A stretch of DNA of 64,000 nucleotides from Rhodomicrobium sp. R_RK_3. Lineage in GTDB: Bacteria > Pseudomonadota > Alphaproteobacteria > Rhizobiales > Rhodomicrobiaceae. Of the stretch, positions 9,882 to 18,677 are shown piece by piece. The notes under the pieces are model-generated. The model was not told the origin of the DNA and did no database searches. It saw only the letters and a program-made list of their open reading frames with translations. Positions within the stretch are counted from its first letter, which is position 1. Every line of letters begins with the position of its first letter. The DNA lies in NCBI RefSeq assembly GCF_002198715.1, contig NZ_MWLK01000015.1:122656-186655 (forward strand). Reading direction: 5' to 3'. Both the position numbers and the translations under genes were made by a program.

Positions 9882-10190
9882 ATGGCAATCATCGGCAGCT
9901 TCACGAAGTCGGGCGAGGGCTTTACCGGCACGATCAAGACCTTGAGCCTCAAGGCCAAGGCCGAGATCAAGCCCGCCGAAAAACCGAGCGACAAGGCTCC
10001 GGCCTACCGCGTGTTTTCCAACCAAGCCGAGATCGGCGCGGTCTGGAAGAAGACCTCGAAAGAGGGCCGCAGCTATCTCTCGGTCAAGCTCGACGATCCA
10101 AGCTGGCCTCAGCCGGTTTACGCCTCGCTCATCGAGGCCGAAGACGGCAAGAGCCTCAACCTGCTCTGGTCCCGCCCCAACGGCGACTGA
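9882..10190 (+). CDS. DUF736 protein
   Basis: 102 residues, starting at ATG 9882 with AGGAGA 8 nt upstream; the in-frame extension upstream is not used because it lacks coding character. The start MAIIGSF, the central GxVWKKTSKEGRSYLSVKLDDPS and the ending SLNLLWSRP are the hallmark pattern of DUF736. These are small proteins found on almost every alphaproteobacterial conjugative plasmid or ICE. Function unknown. The gene is monocistronic, closed by a strong terminator. Confidence 0.9.
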   Translation: MAIIGSFTKSGEGFTGTIKTLSLKAKAEIKPAEKPSDKAPAYRVFSNQAEIGAVWKKTSKEGRSYLSVKLDDPSWPQPVYASLIEAEDGKSLNLLWSRPNGD

Positions 10191-10198
10191 TGGCCGGC

Positions 10199-10229
10199 GC
10201 CCCGTTCTTCGGAACGGGGCGTTTTTTTT
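10199..10229 (+). terminator. Rho-independent terminator of the DUF736 gene
   Basis: A 9-bp stem GCCCCGTTC/GAACGGGGC (10199-10207 and 10212-10220) is closed by a TTCG tetraloop and followed by G and eight T (10222-10229). It starts 9 nt after the stop codon. Textbook intrinsic terminator. Confidence 0.95.
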
Positions 10230-10651
10230 GCGCGGCAAAAGAAGAAGAATAGGAAGAAATTGTCAGGGCGACTAAATTGTCCGCGGGGCCGTTGAGCGGC
10301 AGGAGACCTTGAAAAGCAGTCGCTAGGCTCATGCCTCGAACCGTAGCGACTGGGCCAATTTGAATGACGACGGGGGAGGCGCAGCGGACGTTAGATTTCC
10401 GCGCATTGAACTGTCCAGTTGCGCTCCTCGGAGGACACCCGAAAAGCAATCGCTGCTGGATTTCGGGCCTCCTTACGTCTGGAGCGAGGGGCATCCGAAT
10501 GCTGTCGGCGAGTAAGTCGCTATCGCCATGCTGTGATTGGTGTCCATCTTGCCGACATGTGGGATAGTCATGCATAAACGACGGACTTGGAGCGAAACAT
10601 ATCACGGGTGCGCACGACCTGCCTGGCGCCGCGCCAAGGAAACCGACATCG
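10230..10651. other. Intergenic region before the MoxR/VWA pair
   Basis: About 420 bp without a supported gene. Short similar segments occur at about 10309-10323 and 10440-10454 (GAAAAGCARTCGCT core). The region separates the conserved mobile-element genes from the next operon and could be a former junction, but no transposon end is visible. Confidence 0.35.
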
Positions 10652-11707
10652 ATGCAAGCTGCTCAGCCCCTGACGCCTAAGACGCTGTTTCCCTTTCTTC
10701 TGAACGTAGCACCCGTGCTCCCAATATTCATCTGGGGGCCGCCAGGCATTGGGAAATCGGCGCTGGTGCGGGGCTTTGCGGAAGCGGTCGGGCTGCCTTG
10801 CGTATCGCTCCTTGGCTCGCAGCTCGCCCCTGAGGACATTATCGGCGTGCCGCAAGTGGTTGATGGCAGGTCGCGCTTTTGCCCGCCCACCATGATCGCC
10901 CGGGACGAGCCCTATTGTCTGTTTCTTGACGAGCTCAACGCGTGCTCGCACGAGGTCCAGAAGGCGTTCTACTCGCTGATCCTTGACCGGCGCATCGGTG
11001 AATTTCTGCTTCCGGCGGGCACCATCGTGATTGGTGCGGGCAATCGCACGGAGGACGCCGCCATTACCCGGCCGCTCTCCTCCGCGCTGGTGAACCGGCT
11101 CCTCCATGTGCAGCTGCGTGCATCAGCAAAGGACTGGCTGGAATGGGCGGGCGGTGCCGGTGTCAACGAAGTGGTCGTCTCCTACATCATGAATCGGAGC
11201 GATCATCTCTGGTCCAAGCCGCCCAAGCACGAGGAGCCGTTCTCCACGCCCCGCTCCTGGGACATGCTGGCCCGCGCCCTGGACGCCTACGGTGCCTCGA
11301 TCACGCTCGACGACATCAAGACATTGGCGTCCGGGCTGGTCACGCCCGCCCACGCGCAGCAATTCGTTGCGTTCGTGAAGCTGCGCGAGCGGGCGCACGA
11401 TCTGGCCGCCATTCTCAAGGGCGATCGTGGCTGGCCGGACAAGCCGGAGGAGCGCGATATCCTTTATTTCCTTGTTCAGCAGCTGCGCGACCGGCTGATC
11501 AAGGAGCTCCCGGAGGACGAAACCAAGGCCGGGCGTGAAGCCCGTGAGTTGGCCAATCGGGCCAAGCAGATGATCATCTCCCTGGCGCGCATCTCGACGG
11601 AGTTGGCTCAGCTCGTGGTGTCCGAAACGGAAAGCGGAGCAGCACTACCGGGCTGGTATACGGTGGAGCTGGCGCGCGCATTGCCACGGCTAGTCGCAAA
11701 GGCCTGA
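10652..11707 (+). CDS. MoxR-type AAA+ ATPase
   Basis: 351 residues. Walker A is GPPGIGKS at 29-36, Walker B is FLDEL with D93/E94, followed by a sensor-1 region (IGAGNRTEDAA) and an arginine-rich second half. MoxR-like ATPases act as chaperones together with a VWA protein, remodelling or inserting cofactors into target complexes. The gene lies 13 nt upstream of such a partner, so the two form an operon. The sequence is clearly different from mxaR further along, which argues that it belongs to the mobile element or to an unrelated system rather than to methanol oxidation. Substrate unknown. Confidence 0.85.
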   Translation: MQAAQPLTPKTLFPFLLNVAPVLPIFIWGPPGIGKSALVRGFAEAVGLPCVSLLGSQLAPEDIIGVPQVVDGRSRFCPPTMIARDEPYCLFLDELNACSHEVQKAFYSLILDRRIGEFLLPAGTIVIGAGNRTEDAAITRPLSSALVNRLLHVQLRASAKDWLEWAGGAGVNEVVVSYIMNRSDHLWSKPPKHEEPFSTPRSWDMLARALDAYGASITLDDIKTLASGLVTPAHAQQFVAFVKLRERAHDLAAILKGDRGWPDKPEERDILYFLVQQLRDRLIKELPEDETKAGREARELANRAKQMIISLARISTELAQLVVSETESGAALPGWYTVELARALPRLVAKA

Positions 11708-11720
11708 AGCGCGGCGACCG

Positions 11721-13616
11721 ATGGCCAAGAAGAAAACATCGCCGCCCAAGGAAAACCTCAAGGCCATCGAAGGAGCCTGGGCCCTCCTGCAGGCGCACCC
11801 GCTCTTCGGCGGCCTGACCGGGCTCGTATCGCGGCGGCAAACGCCGGAACAGCCCGGTCCAAAGGACGCCTACGCGCGGATCTGCGTCGTGCCGAGCCGC
11901 TCCTACCGGATGGTTCAAGGCCGCCGGGTTATGGACCCCGAGCAAGGCTATGTGATCCAGCACAATGCCTGGCGGCGCATCCCCTCCCCCGAATGGGCGA
12001 ATGTCTATGCGCAGTTGCTGCTGCACATCGCGATGAACCATACCGACGCCGGGCGCACCGACCTGCCATGGCGGATCGCCTGCGAGCTGATCGCGACGGA
12101 TCTGCTTCGCTCGCTGAGCGTCGGCGTGCGGCCGGCCGAGCTCTCTTACTGCACCTTGCCGTTGCCGGGACGTCATCCGGCCGAGATTGCCGAGTCTATC
12201 CTGCACGGCGGCCCCGACGCCGTCGCAAGCTATTCGGGCCACGGCGTCGCCGGGACTGGCCAGCCGAGCTGGCTGTTCATCGACAATGCGCCGCCGCTGT
12301 CACCGGGACTGGCGAAACGCAATACCGACGCCCTTTCGGCAGGCATCCGGCGCAACATTATGGATGCGGTTGAAAAGGCGGGTGCCGCGGCGCGGGAACC
12401 GGTACGCGGCGGACGCAACCCCAATTCGCTCGCCGAGCGCGCCCGCTCCTGGTTCATCGCCAACTATCCGCTGCTCGCCGCGCTTGCCGCTGCCTTCGAT
12501 ATCGTTGAGGACGAGGTCATCTGTGCCCGGCTCGATATCGCGGTCGCCGCCGTCTGTTCCGAGGAGCGGCAAGTCTACATCAATCCCAAATTCCCCTGGA
12601 CCTACGAGGGCATGCAATTCGTCATGGCGCATGAATTGCTGCATGTCGGCCTGCGCCATGAACAGCGCCGCCAGGGACGCGATCCCTTCTTGTGGAATGT
12701 CGCCTGCGATTATGTGATCAATGGCTGGCTGGTCGAGATGGGTGTCGGCGCCATTCCGACTGACGATCTGCTGCTCGATCCCGAGCTCGGCTTCGAGCGC
12801 GAGTCGGCCGAGGCGATCTATGATCGGATTGTCAAGGATTTGCGGTTGATGCGGCGTCTGGCGAAGGCCCGCACCATGCGCGGCATCGGCAAGACGGACA
12901 TGCTGGGCGAGCGCCCGCCGGGGTGGTGGCTTGGGCCGGGCTGCGATCTCGACAGTTTCTATCGTCGCGCGCTGAACGAAGGGCTCGACCTGCATCTGCG
13001 ATCCGGAGGCCGAGGGCTGATGCCCGCCGATTTTGTCGACGAAGTCCGCGCGCTTCAGCATCCGCCGATCCCGTGGGATGTGCGGCTCGGGCAATGGCTC
13101 GACGCCTTCTTCCCGCCTTTCGAGCGCCGCCGCTCCTTCGCCCGCCTCAGCCGGCGGCAGGCCGTCACGCCCGATATTCCCCGTCCGATCTGGATGCGCC
13201 CTCCTGAATTGATCGCATCGCGCACGTTCGGCGTGGTGCTCGACACCTCCGGCTCAATGTCGCCGCGCCTGCTCGCCTATGCGCTCGGGGCGATCGCCAG
13301 CTACGCCATCAGCCGCGACGTCGCCCAGGTGCGCGTGATCCAATGCGACGCCTCGCCCCACGATATCGGCTATGTCGAACCCGAAACGCTGATGGGGCGT
13401 GTGGAGGTGCGAGGACGCGGCGGAACGGTATTGCAGCCGGGCATCGACAAGCTGCGCGACGCCGACGACTTTCCCAAGGATGCGCCCATTCTCGTCATCA
13501 CCGATGGCGCCTGCGATATGCTGACGATCCGGCGCGAGCACGCCTTTTTGATGCCGCAGGGCGCCCGCCTGCCGTTCCGGACCTCCGCGCCGCACTTCCA
13601 CTTCGAGAGCGGCTGA
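11721..13616 (+). CDS. Putative metallopeptidase (DUF2201) with C-terminal VWA domain
   Basis: 631 residues. A zinc-binding HELLH sits at 304-308 in the middle of the N-terminal region typical of DUF2201. The C-terminal ~130 residues carry a von Willebrand A fold with a complete MIDAS start DTSGS at 508-512. No signal peptide. In other MoxR/VWA pairs the VWA protein links the ATPase to its target; here a protease-like module is joined to it, so cleavage of a client after MoxR action is possible (inference). The stop is about 190 bp from mxaD, which is on the other strand. Confidence 0.8.
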   Translation: MAKKKTSPPKENLKAIEGAWALLQAHPLFGGLTGLVSRRQTPEQPGPKDAYARICVVPSRSYRMVQGRRVMDPEQGYVIQHNAWRRIPSPEWANVYAQLLLHIAMNHTDAGRTDLPWRIACELIATDLLRSLSVGVRPAELSYCTLPLPGRHPAEIAESILHGGPDAVASYSGHGVAGTGQPSWLFIDNAPPLSPGLAKRNTDALSAGIRRNIMDAVEKAGAAAREPVRGGRNPNSLAERARSWFIANYPLLAALAAAFDIVEDEVICARLDIAVAAVCSEERQVYINPKFPWTYEGMQFVMAHELLHVGLRHEQRRQGRDPFLWNVACDYVINGWLVEMGVGAIPTDDLLLDPELGFERESAEAIYDRIVKDLRLMRRLAKARTMRGIGKTDMLGERPPGWWLGPGCDLDSFYRRALNEGLDLHLRSGGRGLMPADFVDEVRALQHPPIPWDVRLGQWLDAFFPPFERRRSFARLSRRQAVTPDIPRPIWMRPPELIASRTFGVVLDTSGSMSPRLLAYALGAIASYAISRDVAQVRVIQCDASPHDIGYVEPETLMGRVEVRGRGGTVLQPGIDKLRDADDFPKDAPILVITDGACDMLTIRREHAFLMPQGARLPFRTSAPHFHFESG

Positions 13617-13807
13617 GAAAATCAACAGTAGCAAAGAGTTAGACGACACGCCGCAGCGCGGGCATTATTGCGCTGCAATCGTTTCGCTGTGAGCTGATAT
13701 CCTAGAAGCTATTTTTTGCCGCATGATCCAGCAAGCTACGAACGATCGAGGCGTGGCACACCGGCGATCAGCGGCGCCGATATCGCATCAGCTGAGGTGA
13801 TCCTCGC

Positions 13808-14329
13808 TCAGTGCCGCCCTTCGACCTTTTGCTTCAGACCGCCAAGCCCCGTCTTGAAAAACGCCGTCATGGCCGCCATCGCGGCCTCGTCGTTCAGCGT
13901 ATCGGGCGGGTAGTTGCCGGTGTCGGCGCGGTAGAAGCGGCCGAGCCATTCCACGCTGGCGCCGCCGGCGGACGGTTTCACACTGAGCGTGGCGGAATAA
14001 AAGCTGACCGGGAAGGCGGCGGGGTTTTCCTTCGCGAGGCGATAGCTATAGGTCATGGCCGCCGGAACGTATTCGTCCAGGCTGTCGGTGATGGTGCCGG
14101 TTTTCAGCGTGATTTCGCGCTCGGCGCCGACCGCATTGCCGCCGCCGCGGCACGCCTCTACCTCCGGATGCCATTTCGCGAGCGCGTCGAAATCCTTGAC
14201 CACGGCCCAGACCTGCGCCGGCGTTGCTGCGATCTCGACTGTTTCCGTCACAGTCTGCGGCGTAGGACCATGGGCGAGGGCGGCACCGCTCCAGAGGAAC
14301 GCGGCGATGAGTGCGAGCAGGCTTTTCAT
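13808..14329 (-). CDS. mxaD: MxaD, SRPBCC-family periplasmic protein of methanol oxidation
   Basis: 173 residues with a cleavable signal peptide (first ~19 residues, ending ALA-HG). The mature part is a polyketide cyclase/START-like domain: TETVEIAATPAQVWAVVKDF, the WHPEVEAC turn, and a closing long helix. MxaD is reported in other methylotrophs to support electron transfer between methanol dehydrogenase and cytochrome cL. The start overlaps the mxaL stop by 4 nt, making it the last gene of the cluster. No clear terminator follows in the ~190 bp before the convergent VWA gene. Confidence 0.85.
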   Translation of the reverse strand: MKSLLALIAAFLWSGAALAHGPTPQTVTETVEIAATPAQVWAVVKDFDALAKWHPEVEACRGGGNAVGAEREITLKTGTITDSLDEYVPAAMTYSYRLAKENPAAFPVSFYSATLSVKPSAGGASVEWLGRFYRADTGNYPPDTLNDEAAMAAMTAFFKTGLGGLKQKVEGRH

Positions 14330-15324
14330 GTCTTGATGCCTTTTCTTGAGGTCAGCGAGGCGAGGCTTCGGAGCCGGGCGGCAAGGGCCGGCGGGCCAGG
14401 AAGATAGGCGGCGATCAGCAATGCGAGCGCGAGCGCCGCGGGGAGTGCACTGATGTCGCGCAGAACCCGCACGGGACGGGGGACGGCTGCGGTCATCAGT
14501 GCTTCGGCCAACCCTTCGGCACTTTCGAGATGGGCATAGGCAAGGCCGGTCTTGCTCCCCAGGACCTTCAGATGATCCTCGCGGACGGAGGACAGGTGTT
14601 CGTTGCCTTGGCGCGCGGCCGCGCCGTAGGGCGCATTGCGCGGGTGCCAGCCTTCGCGGCTTTCGGCGTCCTTGGGTGGTCCTCCGACGCGCGTTTCATG
14701 CGGCACATCGTCGACATTGTAGAAGCCGACTTCGCGGCCGGTGGGGTCGAATTTGGGAATGGGCGAAGGCACATAGCCGCCGACGCCAGCGATCAAACCC
14801 TTGCTGCGGCCGCTGCCCGGCTCGAAACGCTCCTCCCAGTTTTCGGGCGGAGGCGGCGCTTCCTGGCCGTCGGTGAGGAAGAGCAGATCGGCATCGAGGC
14901 TGTCGGCCAGCGTCAAAGCGTGGCTGAGGCCGCTGGCGATGTAGCTGTCGCCTTCCCAGGCCATGCGCCAGTCGAGGCGGGCGAGCGTGCCGTCGATGGC
15001 GGCGAAATTCTCGCAGATCTCGACCGGCTCGCTCAGCAGGAAGCTGCGCCGCTCGGTGAACAGCGCCACTGCCACATGCGACTGGCAGGGCAGCATGGCG
15101 AGCGCCTGCCGGAGCGTCTGCTTGACAAAGTCCAGCCGACTGGCGGGCTTGCCGCCGATCGCCTGATCGCGCGTGTTCATGCTGCCGGTGATGTCGATCA
15201 CGGCGATGATATTGAAGCTCGGGCGCCGCAGGCCGATCGTGGGGACGAGCAGCGCGACGGCGAGGCATAGGCCCGAGGCGAGCAGCAGCCAGAAGCGCGC
15301 GTCGTGAAGGGCGGGCGGCGTCAT
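14326..15324 (-). CDS. mxaL: MxaL, VWA-domain protein of methanol dehydrogenase maturation
   Basis: 332 residues. One N-terminal membrane segment (about 10-30) is followed by a VWA domain with the MIDAS sequence DITGS at 44-48, and a second hydrophobic helix near the C-terminus. In Methylobacterium, mxaA, mxaK and mxaL are needed for Ca insertion into methanol dehydrogenase. Position, strand and overlaps with mxaK and mxaD confirm the assignment. Most of the protein should face the periplasm. Confidence 0.88.
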   Translation of the reverse strand: MTPPALHDARFWLLLASGLCLAVALLVPTIGLRRPSFNIIAVIDITGSMNTRDQAIGGKPASRLDFVKQTLRQALAMLPCQSHVAVALFTERRSFLLSEPVEICENFAAIDGTLARLDWRMAWEGDSYIASGLSHALTLADSLDADLLFLTDGQEAPPPPENWEERFEPGSGRSKGLIAGVGGYVPSPIPKFDPTGREVGFYNVDDVPHETRVGGPPKDAESREGWHPRNAPYGAAARQGNEHLSSVREDHLKVLGSKTGLAYAHLESAEGLAEALMTAAVPRPVRVLRDISALPAALALALLIAAYLPGPPALAARLRSLASLTSRKGIKT

Positions 15325-15908
15325 GGCAGGCCCTTGGGCAGCGAGGGCAGATCGGTCCAGTTCTGCTTGCGCGAGGGCTGGCGCTCGAGCTCGCCTTCCT
15401 GCTCCAGTTGCAGGCGCGGGGTGTCGCGCACCAGGCGCATGGCATAGTCGAGATTGTAGCGGATGTTCCAGTCGCCGGGGGCGAGGCGCAGGGCCTGCCG
15501 GTACTCTTCATTGGCGAGGCCGATCAGCGACAGGGCGCGATCAGTCTGCTGGCGCGAAAGCATGGGCAGCGCTTCGCGCAGCCGGGCATTGGCGATGTTG
15601 TAGTAGATCGCGGCGCGGATGGCGGGCGCGGCGCGCAGGGCCGGATCATCGCCGAGAAGCTGGGCGTCCTCCATGCGGCCGTGGGCGAGCAGGTAATTGG
15701 TGCGCGCCAGCAGCGTTTCGGGCGACGCGGCGCCGTCCCGGTCGATGCCGGCGGCGAGATCGGCGATCAGGCGATTGTCGCGGGCGGTCCGCCAGAGCAG
15801 GACACCCTGCCAGACGAGCGCGGCGAGGCACAAGGCGAGGCCGGCCCAGAACAGCGTCGCCCGGCTGCGGAGTGCGGCTTGCCTCAGCCTGTCGCGCAGA
15901 TCCGTCAT
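15321..15908 (-). CDS. mxaK: MxaK, membrane-anchored maturation protein
   Basis: 195 residues. One membrane segment at about 19-38, then a TPR-like helical periplasmic region (repeated Ala/Leu-rich helices, with NIANARLREALPML and EYRQALRLAPGDWNIRYNL). It is linked to Ca insertion together with MxaA and MxaL. It overlaps mxaC and mxaL by 4 nt each, so translational coupling is likely. Low sequence conservation is normal for this family; the gene order makes the call firm. Confidence 0.85.
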   Translation of the reverse strand: MTDLRDRLRQAALRSRATLFWAGLALCLAALVWQGVLLWRTARDNRLIADLAAGIDRDGAASPETLLARTNYLLAHGRMEDAQLLGDDPALRAAPAIRAAIYYNIANARLREALPMLSRQQTDRALSLIGLANEEYRQALRLAPGDWNIRYNLDYAMRLVRDTPRLQLEQEGELERQPSRKQNWTDLPSLPKGLP

Positions 15909-16900
15909 GGCCGCCGCCCGGCGAGCCGGGTCTCGCTCAGCTTGGCGAGCAGGAGCAGCAGCACCGCGCCCGCCGCCGCGCCGAAGGCTGCCGGCCGGAA
16001 ATCGCGGCGCGGCACGCGTTCCTCATAGCGGATCGGGCTCGCCTCCAGCCGCCCGATCTCGGCGATGGCCTCCTCGACCGCATCCGCATTTTCCGCCTCG
16101 AAGACGCGGTAGGGGATGCCCAGCTCGCTGAAGAATTTGTGCAGATGCCGTTCGGGCATGGCCTGCGGGGAGTTTTCGCCCGCCTCGCCGGGGCGGGGAA
16201 AGATGCCGGGGCTGCCGGTCGTGCGCAGGAACAGCCAGTAGAGGTGCAGGCGGTACTGGCGGAAGCTGGTGCGCAGGGATTGCTGCACGCGCCGGTCGAT
16301 CAGGGCCGCGCCGTCGGAGACGACGAGCACGGTGCGCGGCGCATCGTCGTCGCGGTCCTCGAACAGCGACAGCGCCATGGCGAGGCCGAGGCCGATATTG
16401 GTGTAGGCAAGGCCCGGGCGGCCGATGGCGTTGACGGCGGCTTCGATGGCGTCGCGCTGGAGCGTCAGCGGCAAAGCCAGGATCGGCGAGGTGGAGAACA
16501 GGGCGACGCCGATCTCGTCATGCGGGCGCTTCTTGACGAAGCTGGCCAGGATGCGGCGGGCGGCGGAGGCTTTGGACTCGTCCGCTCCGGAGGGCTGCTT
16601 GCCGGCAAAAGTGTTGTCCATGCTGCTGGAGCGGTCGATCAGCAGCGCGATATGGGCGCCGCGTCCGGTGCGCAGGACGCTCTGCTCGCGGCTGTGCGGA
16701 CCTGCGAGGCCGACGATCAGTGCGGCGATGGCGAGGATGCCGGCAAGGCGCAGGGTCCAGCCCGTGACGGTTGAGAACGCGTCGTCCGGCGTGGCGGCGA
16801 GGGAGGGATAGGCGCTCGTCGCCAGCAGGGAGGCGAGGATCGGCAGCGCGGCGAGCGGCAGCAGCCAGAGCAGAGCGGGCGTGTCGAAAGCGAGGGTCAT
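15905..16900 (-). CDS. mxaC: MxaC, VWA-domain membrane protein
   Basis: 331 residues, starting at ATG 16900, which overlaps the mxaA stop (ATGA); a longer upstream frame inside mxaA is ignored. Two N-terminal membrane segments (about 8-28 and 50-68), a VWA domain starting with the MIDAS motif DRSSS at 89-93, and a C-terminal membrane helix. Expected to work with MxaR, MxaS and MxaL in maturation of methanol dehydrogenase in the periplasm. Confidence 0.88.
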   Translation of the reverse strand: MTLAFDTPALLWLLPLAALPILASLLATSAYPSLAATPDDAFSTVTGWTLRLAGILAIAALIVGLAGPHSREQSVLRTGRGAHIALLIDRSSSMDNTFAGKQPSGADESKASAARRILASFVKKRPHDEIGVALFSTSPILALPLTLQRDAIEAAVNAIGRPGLAYTNIGLGLAMALSLFEDRDDDAPRTVLVVSDGAALIDRRVQQSLRTSFRQYRLHLYWLFLRTTGSPGIFPRPGEAGENSPQAMPERHLHKFFSELGIPYRVFEAENADAVEEAIAEIGRLEASPIRYEERVPRRDFRPAAFGAAAGAVLLLLLAKLSETRLAGRRP

Positions 16901-17799
16901 GACGCCGCGCGCTCCAACTGGCTGAGGCGGTGGCTGAGCGCGGAGACGGCCTCGATGGGATGCTCGCCGCTGGCGCCGGAGATGTCCTCCGCGAAGAAGG
17001 CGCGGCGGGAGGCGGCGAAGAAGCGGGCGATATCGTCGCGCGCGGCGTCGAAGTGCGGATGCGAGGTGACAAAGCCGTCCAGATCCGTAGCGAAGACGCG
17101 CTTGCCGTGTGCCGCGTCGAAGGCGCGATGCAGGGCGAGCAGGCTGGCGCGATAGGCAGCGTCGGGGGGCGTGGCTGCGAGGCGGTGGATTTGCCGCTCG
17201 GCGATCGTGAAGGGTCGGGCGGCGCGCCGCCGGAAGGGCCACCAAGCGTGATGACGCGCCAGGAGGCCCAGGCAGAGCAGTGAGCCGAGCGCGGTGGCTG
17301 CCATGGGCAATCGGAAGCGGTCCGTATCGGAGAGGCGCGGGGCGATGTCGGGCATGAGGACCGCCTGCTGCGCCTCGCCGATGGGCGCCAGACCGCGCAA
17401 GGGCGACATGACGAACGCCCAGGCCGGGATGACGGCGCTCGCTGTGCCGCCGGGGGTTTCGAAGGTGAGCGTCACCGATGGGATGCTTCGCTGGACGGCT
17501 TCGAGCGGGGCGTCGAGGGTCTGGTAGTCAAAGCGCGCGCGATAGCGGCCCGGCCCGGCCGCCTCGACCAATACGGCGCGCAGGTCGAGCCAGGGGCGCA
17601 GCGTGCGCGGCCGCGGCAGGGAGGCGGCTTGCGGGCGGGTGCCGGGATCGGTGGCGATGATGGCTTCGAGACGGATGATGTTGCCGGCGAAATATCCGAA
17701 GGCGCGCGGGGGTTGAAGCTCGACGGACTGCACCTGCGCCAGCGCGCTTGCCGAGGCGGCGAGCCATGCCAACGCTGCGAGCACCACGCGCCGTTTCAT
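16897..17799 (-). CDS. mxaA: MxaA, Ca-insertion/maturation protein
   Basis: 300 residues. Signal peptide in the first ~21 residues (ending ALA-Q), an Ig-like beta-rich periplasmic part, a single membrane helix near 172-188, and a cytoplasmic helical tail. mxaA mutants of methylotrophs make methanol dehydrogenase lacking calcium. It overlaps mxaS by 4 nt upstream and mxaC by 4 nt downstream. Confidence 0.87.
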   Translation of the reverse strand: MKRRVVLAALAWLAASASALAQVQSVELQPPRAFGYFAGNIIRLEAIIATDPGTRPQAASLPRPRTLRPWLDLRAVLVEAAGPGRYRARFDYQTLDAPLEAVQRSIPSVTLTFETPGGTASAVIPAWAFVMSPLRGLAPIGEAQQAVLMPDIAPRLSDTDRFRLPMAATALGSLLCLGLLARHHAWWPFRRRAARPFTIAERQIHRLAATPPDAAYRASLLALHRAFDAAHGKRVFATDLDGFVTSHPHFDAARDDIARFFAASRRAFFAEDISGASGEHPIEAVSALSHRLSQLERAAS

Positions 17800-18677
17800 C
17801 CCGCCGCTAATGCCTCCAGCAGGGGCTGCGGGTCGATGCGGTCCGACAGCCGGACGAGCGGGCGGGCATAGCGGGCGCAGAGACGGTCGAGTGCGGCGTC
17901 GCGTTCGCGCGCCTCGTTCCGCCAGCGCGCGTGCAGCGAAGGCCGCATCACGGCGAGCCGCTTTCGCCCCGTCTCCAGGTCGATGAGTTCGGCGAGGCCC
18001 CAGCGCGGCAGATCGACTTCTTCCGCGCCGTCGCGCAGCAGCACCGGCAGCACGTCATGGCGGGCGAGCGCTTCGAGAATGGCCTCGACATCGCGCAGCG
18101 GCATGTGAAAATCGGAGAGCAGGAACACAAGCTTGCGTCGTCCGCCGAGCTGCCTTGCGGCATCGATCAGCCCCATGGCGCTGCGGCCTCGCGGCTCGAA
18201 CGCCAGCAGCCGCCGCACCACCTCGACCTCGATGCCGCGCTTCGTGCTCGCAGGCAGGAACAGTTCTTCGCGCACCGTCTCGTCGCAGCCGAAGAAGCCG
18301 AAGCGGTCGCCATATTGCCGCGCGGACATGGCGAGCGCGGCGCTCAGCACCGCCAACAGCCGCATCTTTCGCGCATGTCCTTCAAACGCCATCGACGCGG
18401 ACACATCCGCCAGCACCATCACCGTCACCGCCGTCCGCTGCTCGAAGCGGCGGACATGCAGCGCGCCGAGCGGGTCGCGCAGAGAGGCGCGCATGTCGAT
18501 CCGGCGCGGATCGGGATATTGCATCAACGGCGCGAAGTCGCGGAAGGCGCCGCCCGCACCCGGCTGCCGGCCGCCATGCGCTCCGGGCCGCGCGGCCGAC
18601 GTCTTCCAGCGCAGCCGGTAGGGGATCGCCGCGCGCGTCGCCTCCTCGATCAGCGCGGCTGCATCGGCGGAGATCAT
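17796..18677 (-). CDS. mxaS: MxaS, DUF58 protein
   Basis: 293 residues, soluble, without signal peptide. It has the DUF58 core (DPRRIDMRASLRDPLG), followed by a VWA-like fold starting MVLADVSASM. DUF58 proteins pair with MoxR ATPases; here the partner mxaR is immediately upstream with a 4-nt overlap. Role in assembly of methanol dehydrogenase, cytoplasmic side; the mechanism is not known. Confidence 0.87.
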   Translation of the reverse strand: MISADAAALIEEATRAAIPYRLRWKTSAARPGAHGGRQPGAGGAFRDFAPLMQYPDPRRIDMRASLRDPLGALHVRRFEQRTAVTVMVLADVSASMAFEGHARKMRLLAVLSAALAMSARQYGDRFGFFGCDETVREELFLPASTKRGIEVEVVRRLLAFEPRGRSAMGLIDAARQLGGRRKLVFLLSDFHMPLRDVEAILEALARHDVLPVLLRDGAEEVDLPRWGLAELIDLETGRKRLAVMRPSLHARWRNEARERDAALDRLCARYARPLVRLSDRIDPQPLLEALAAG

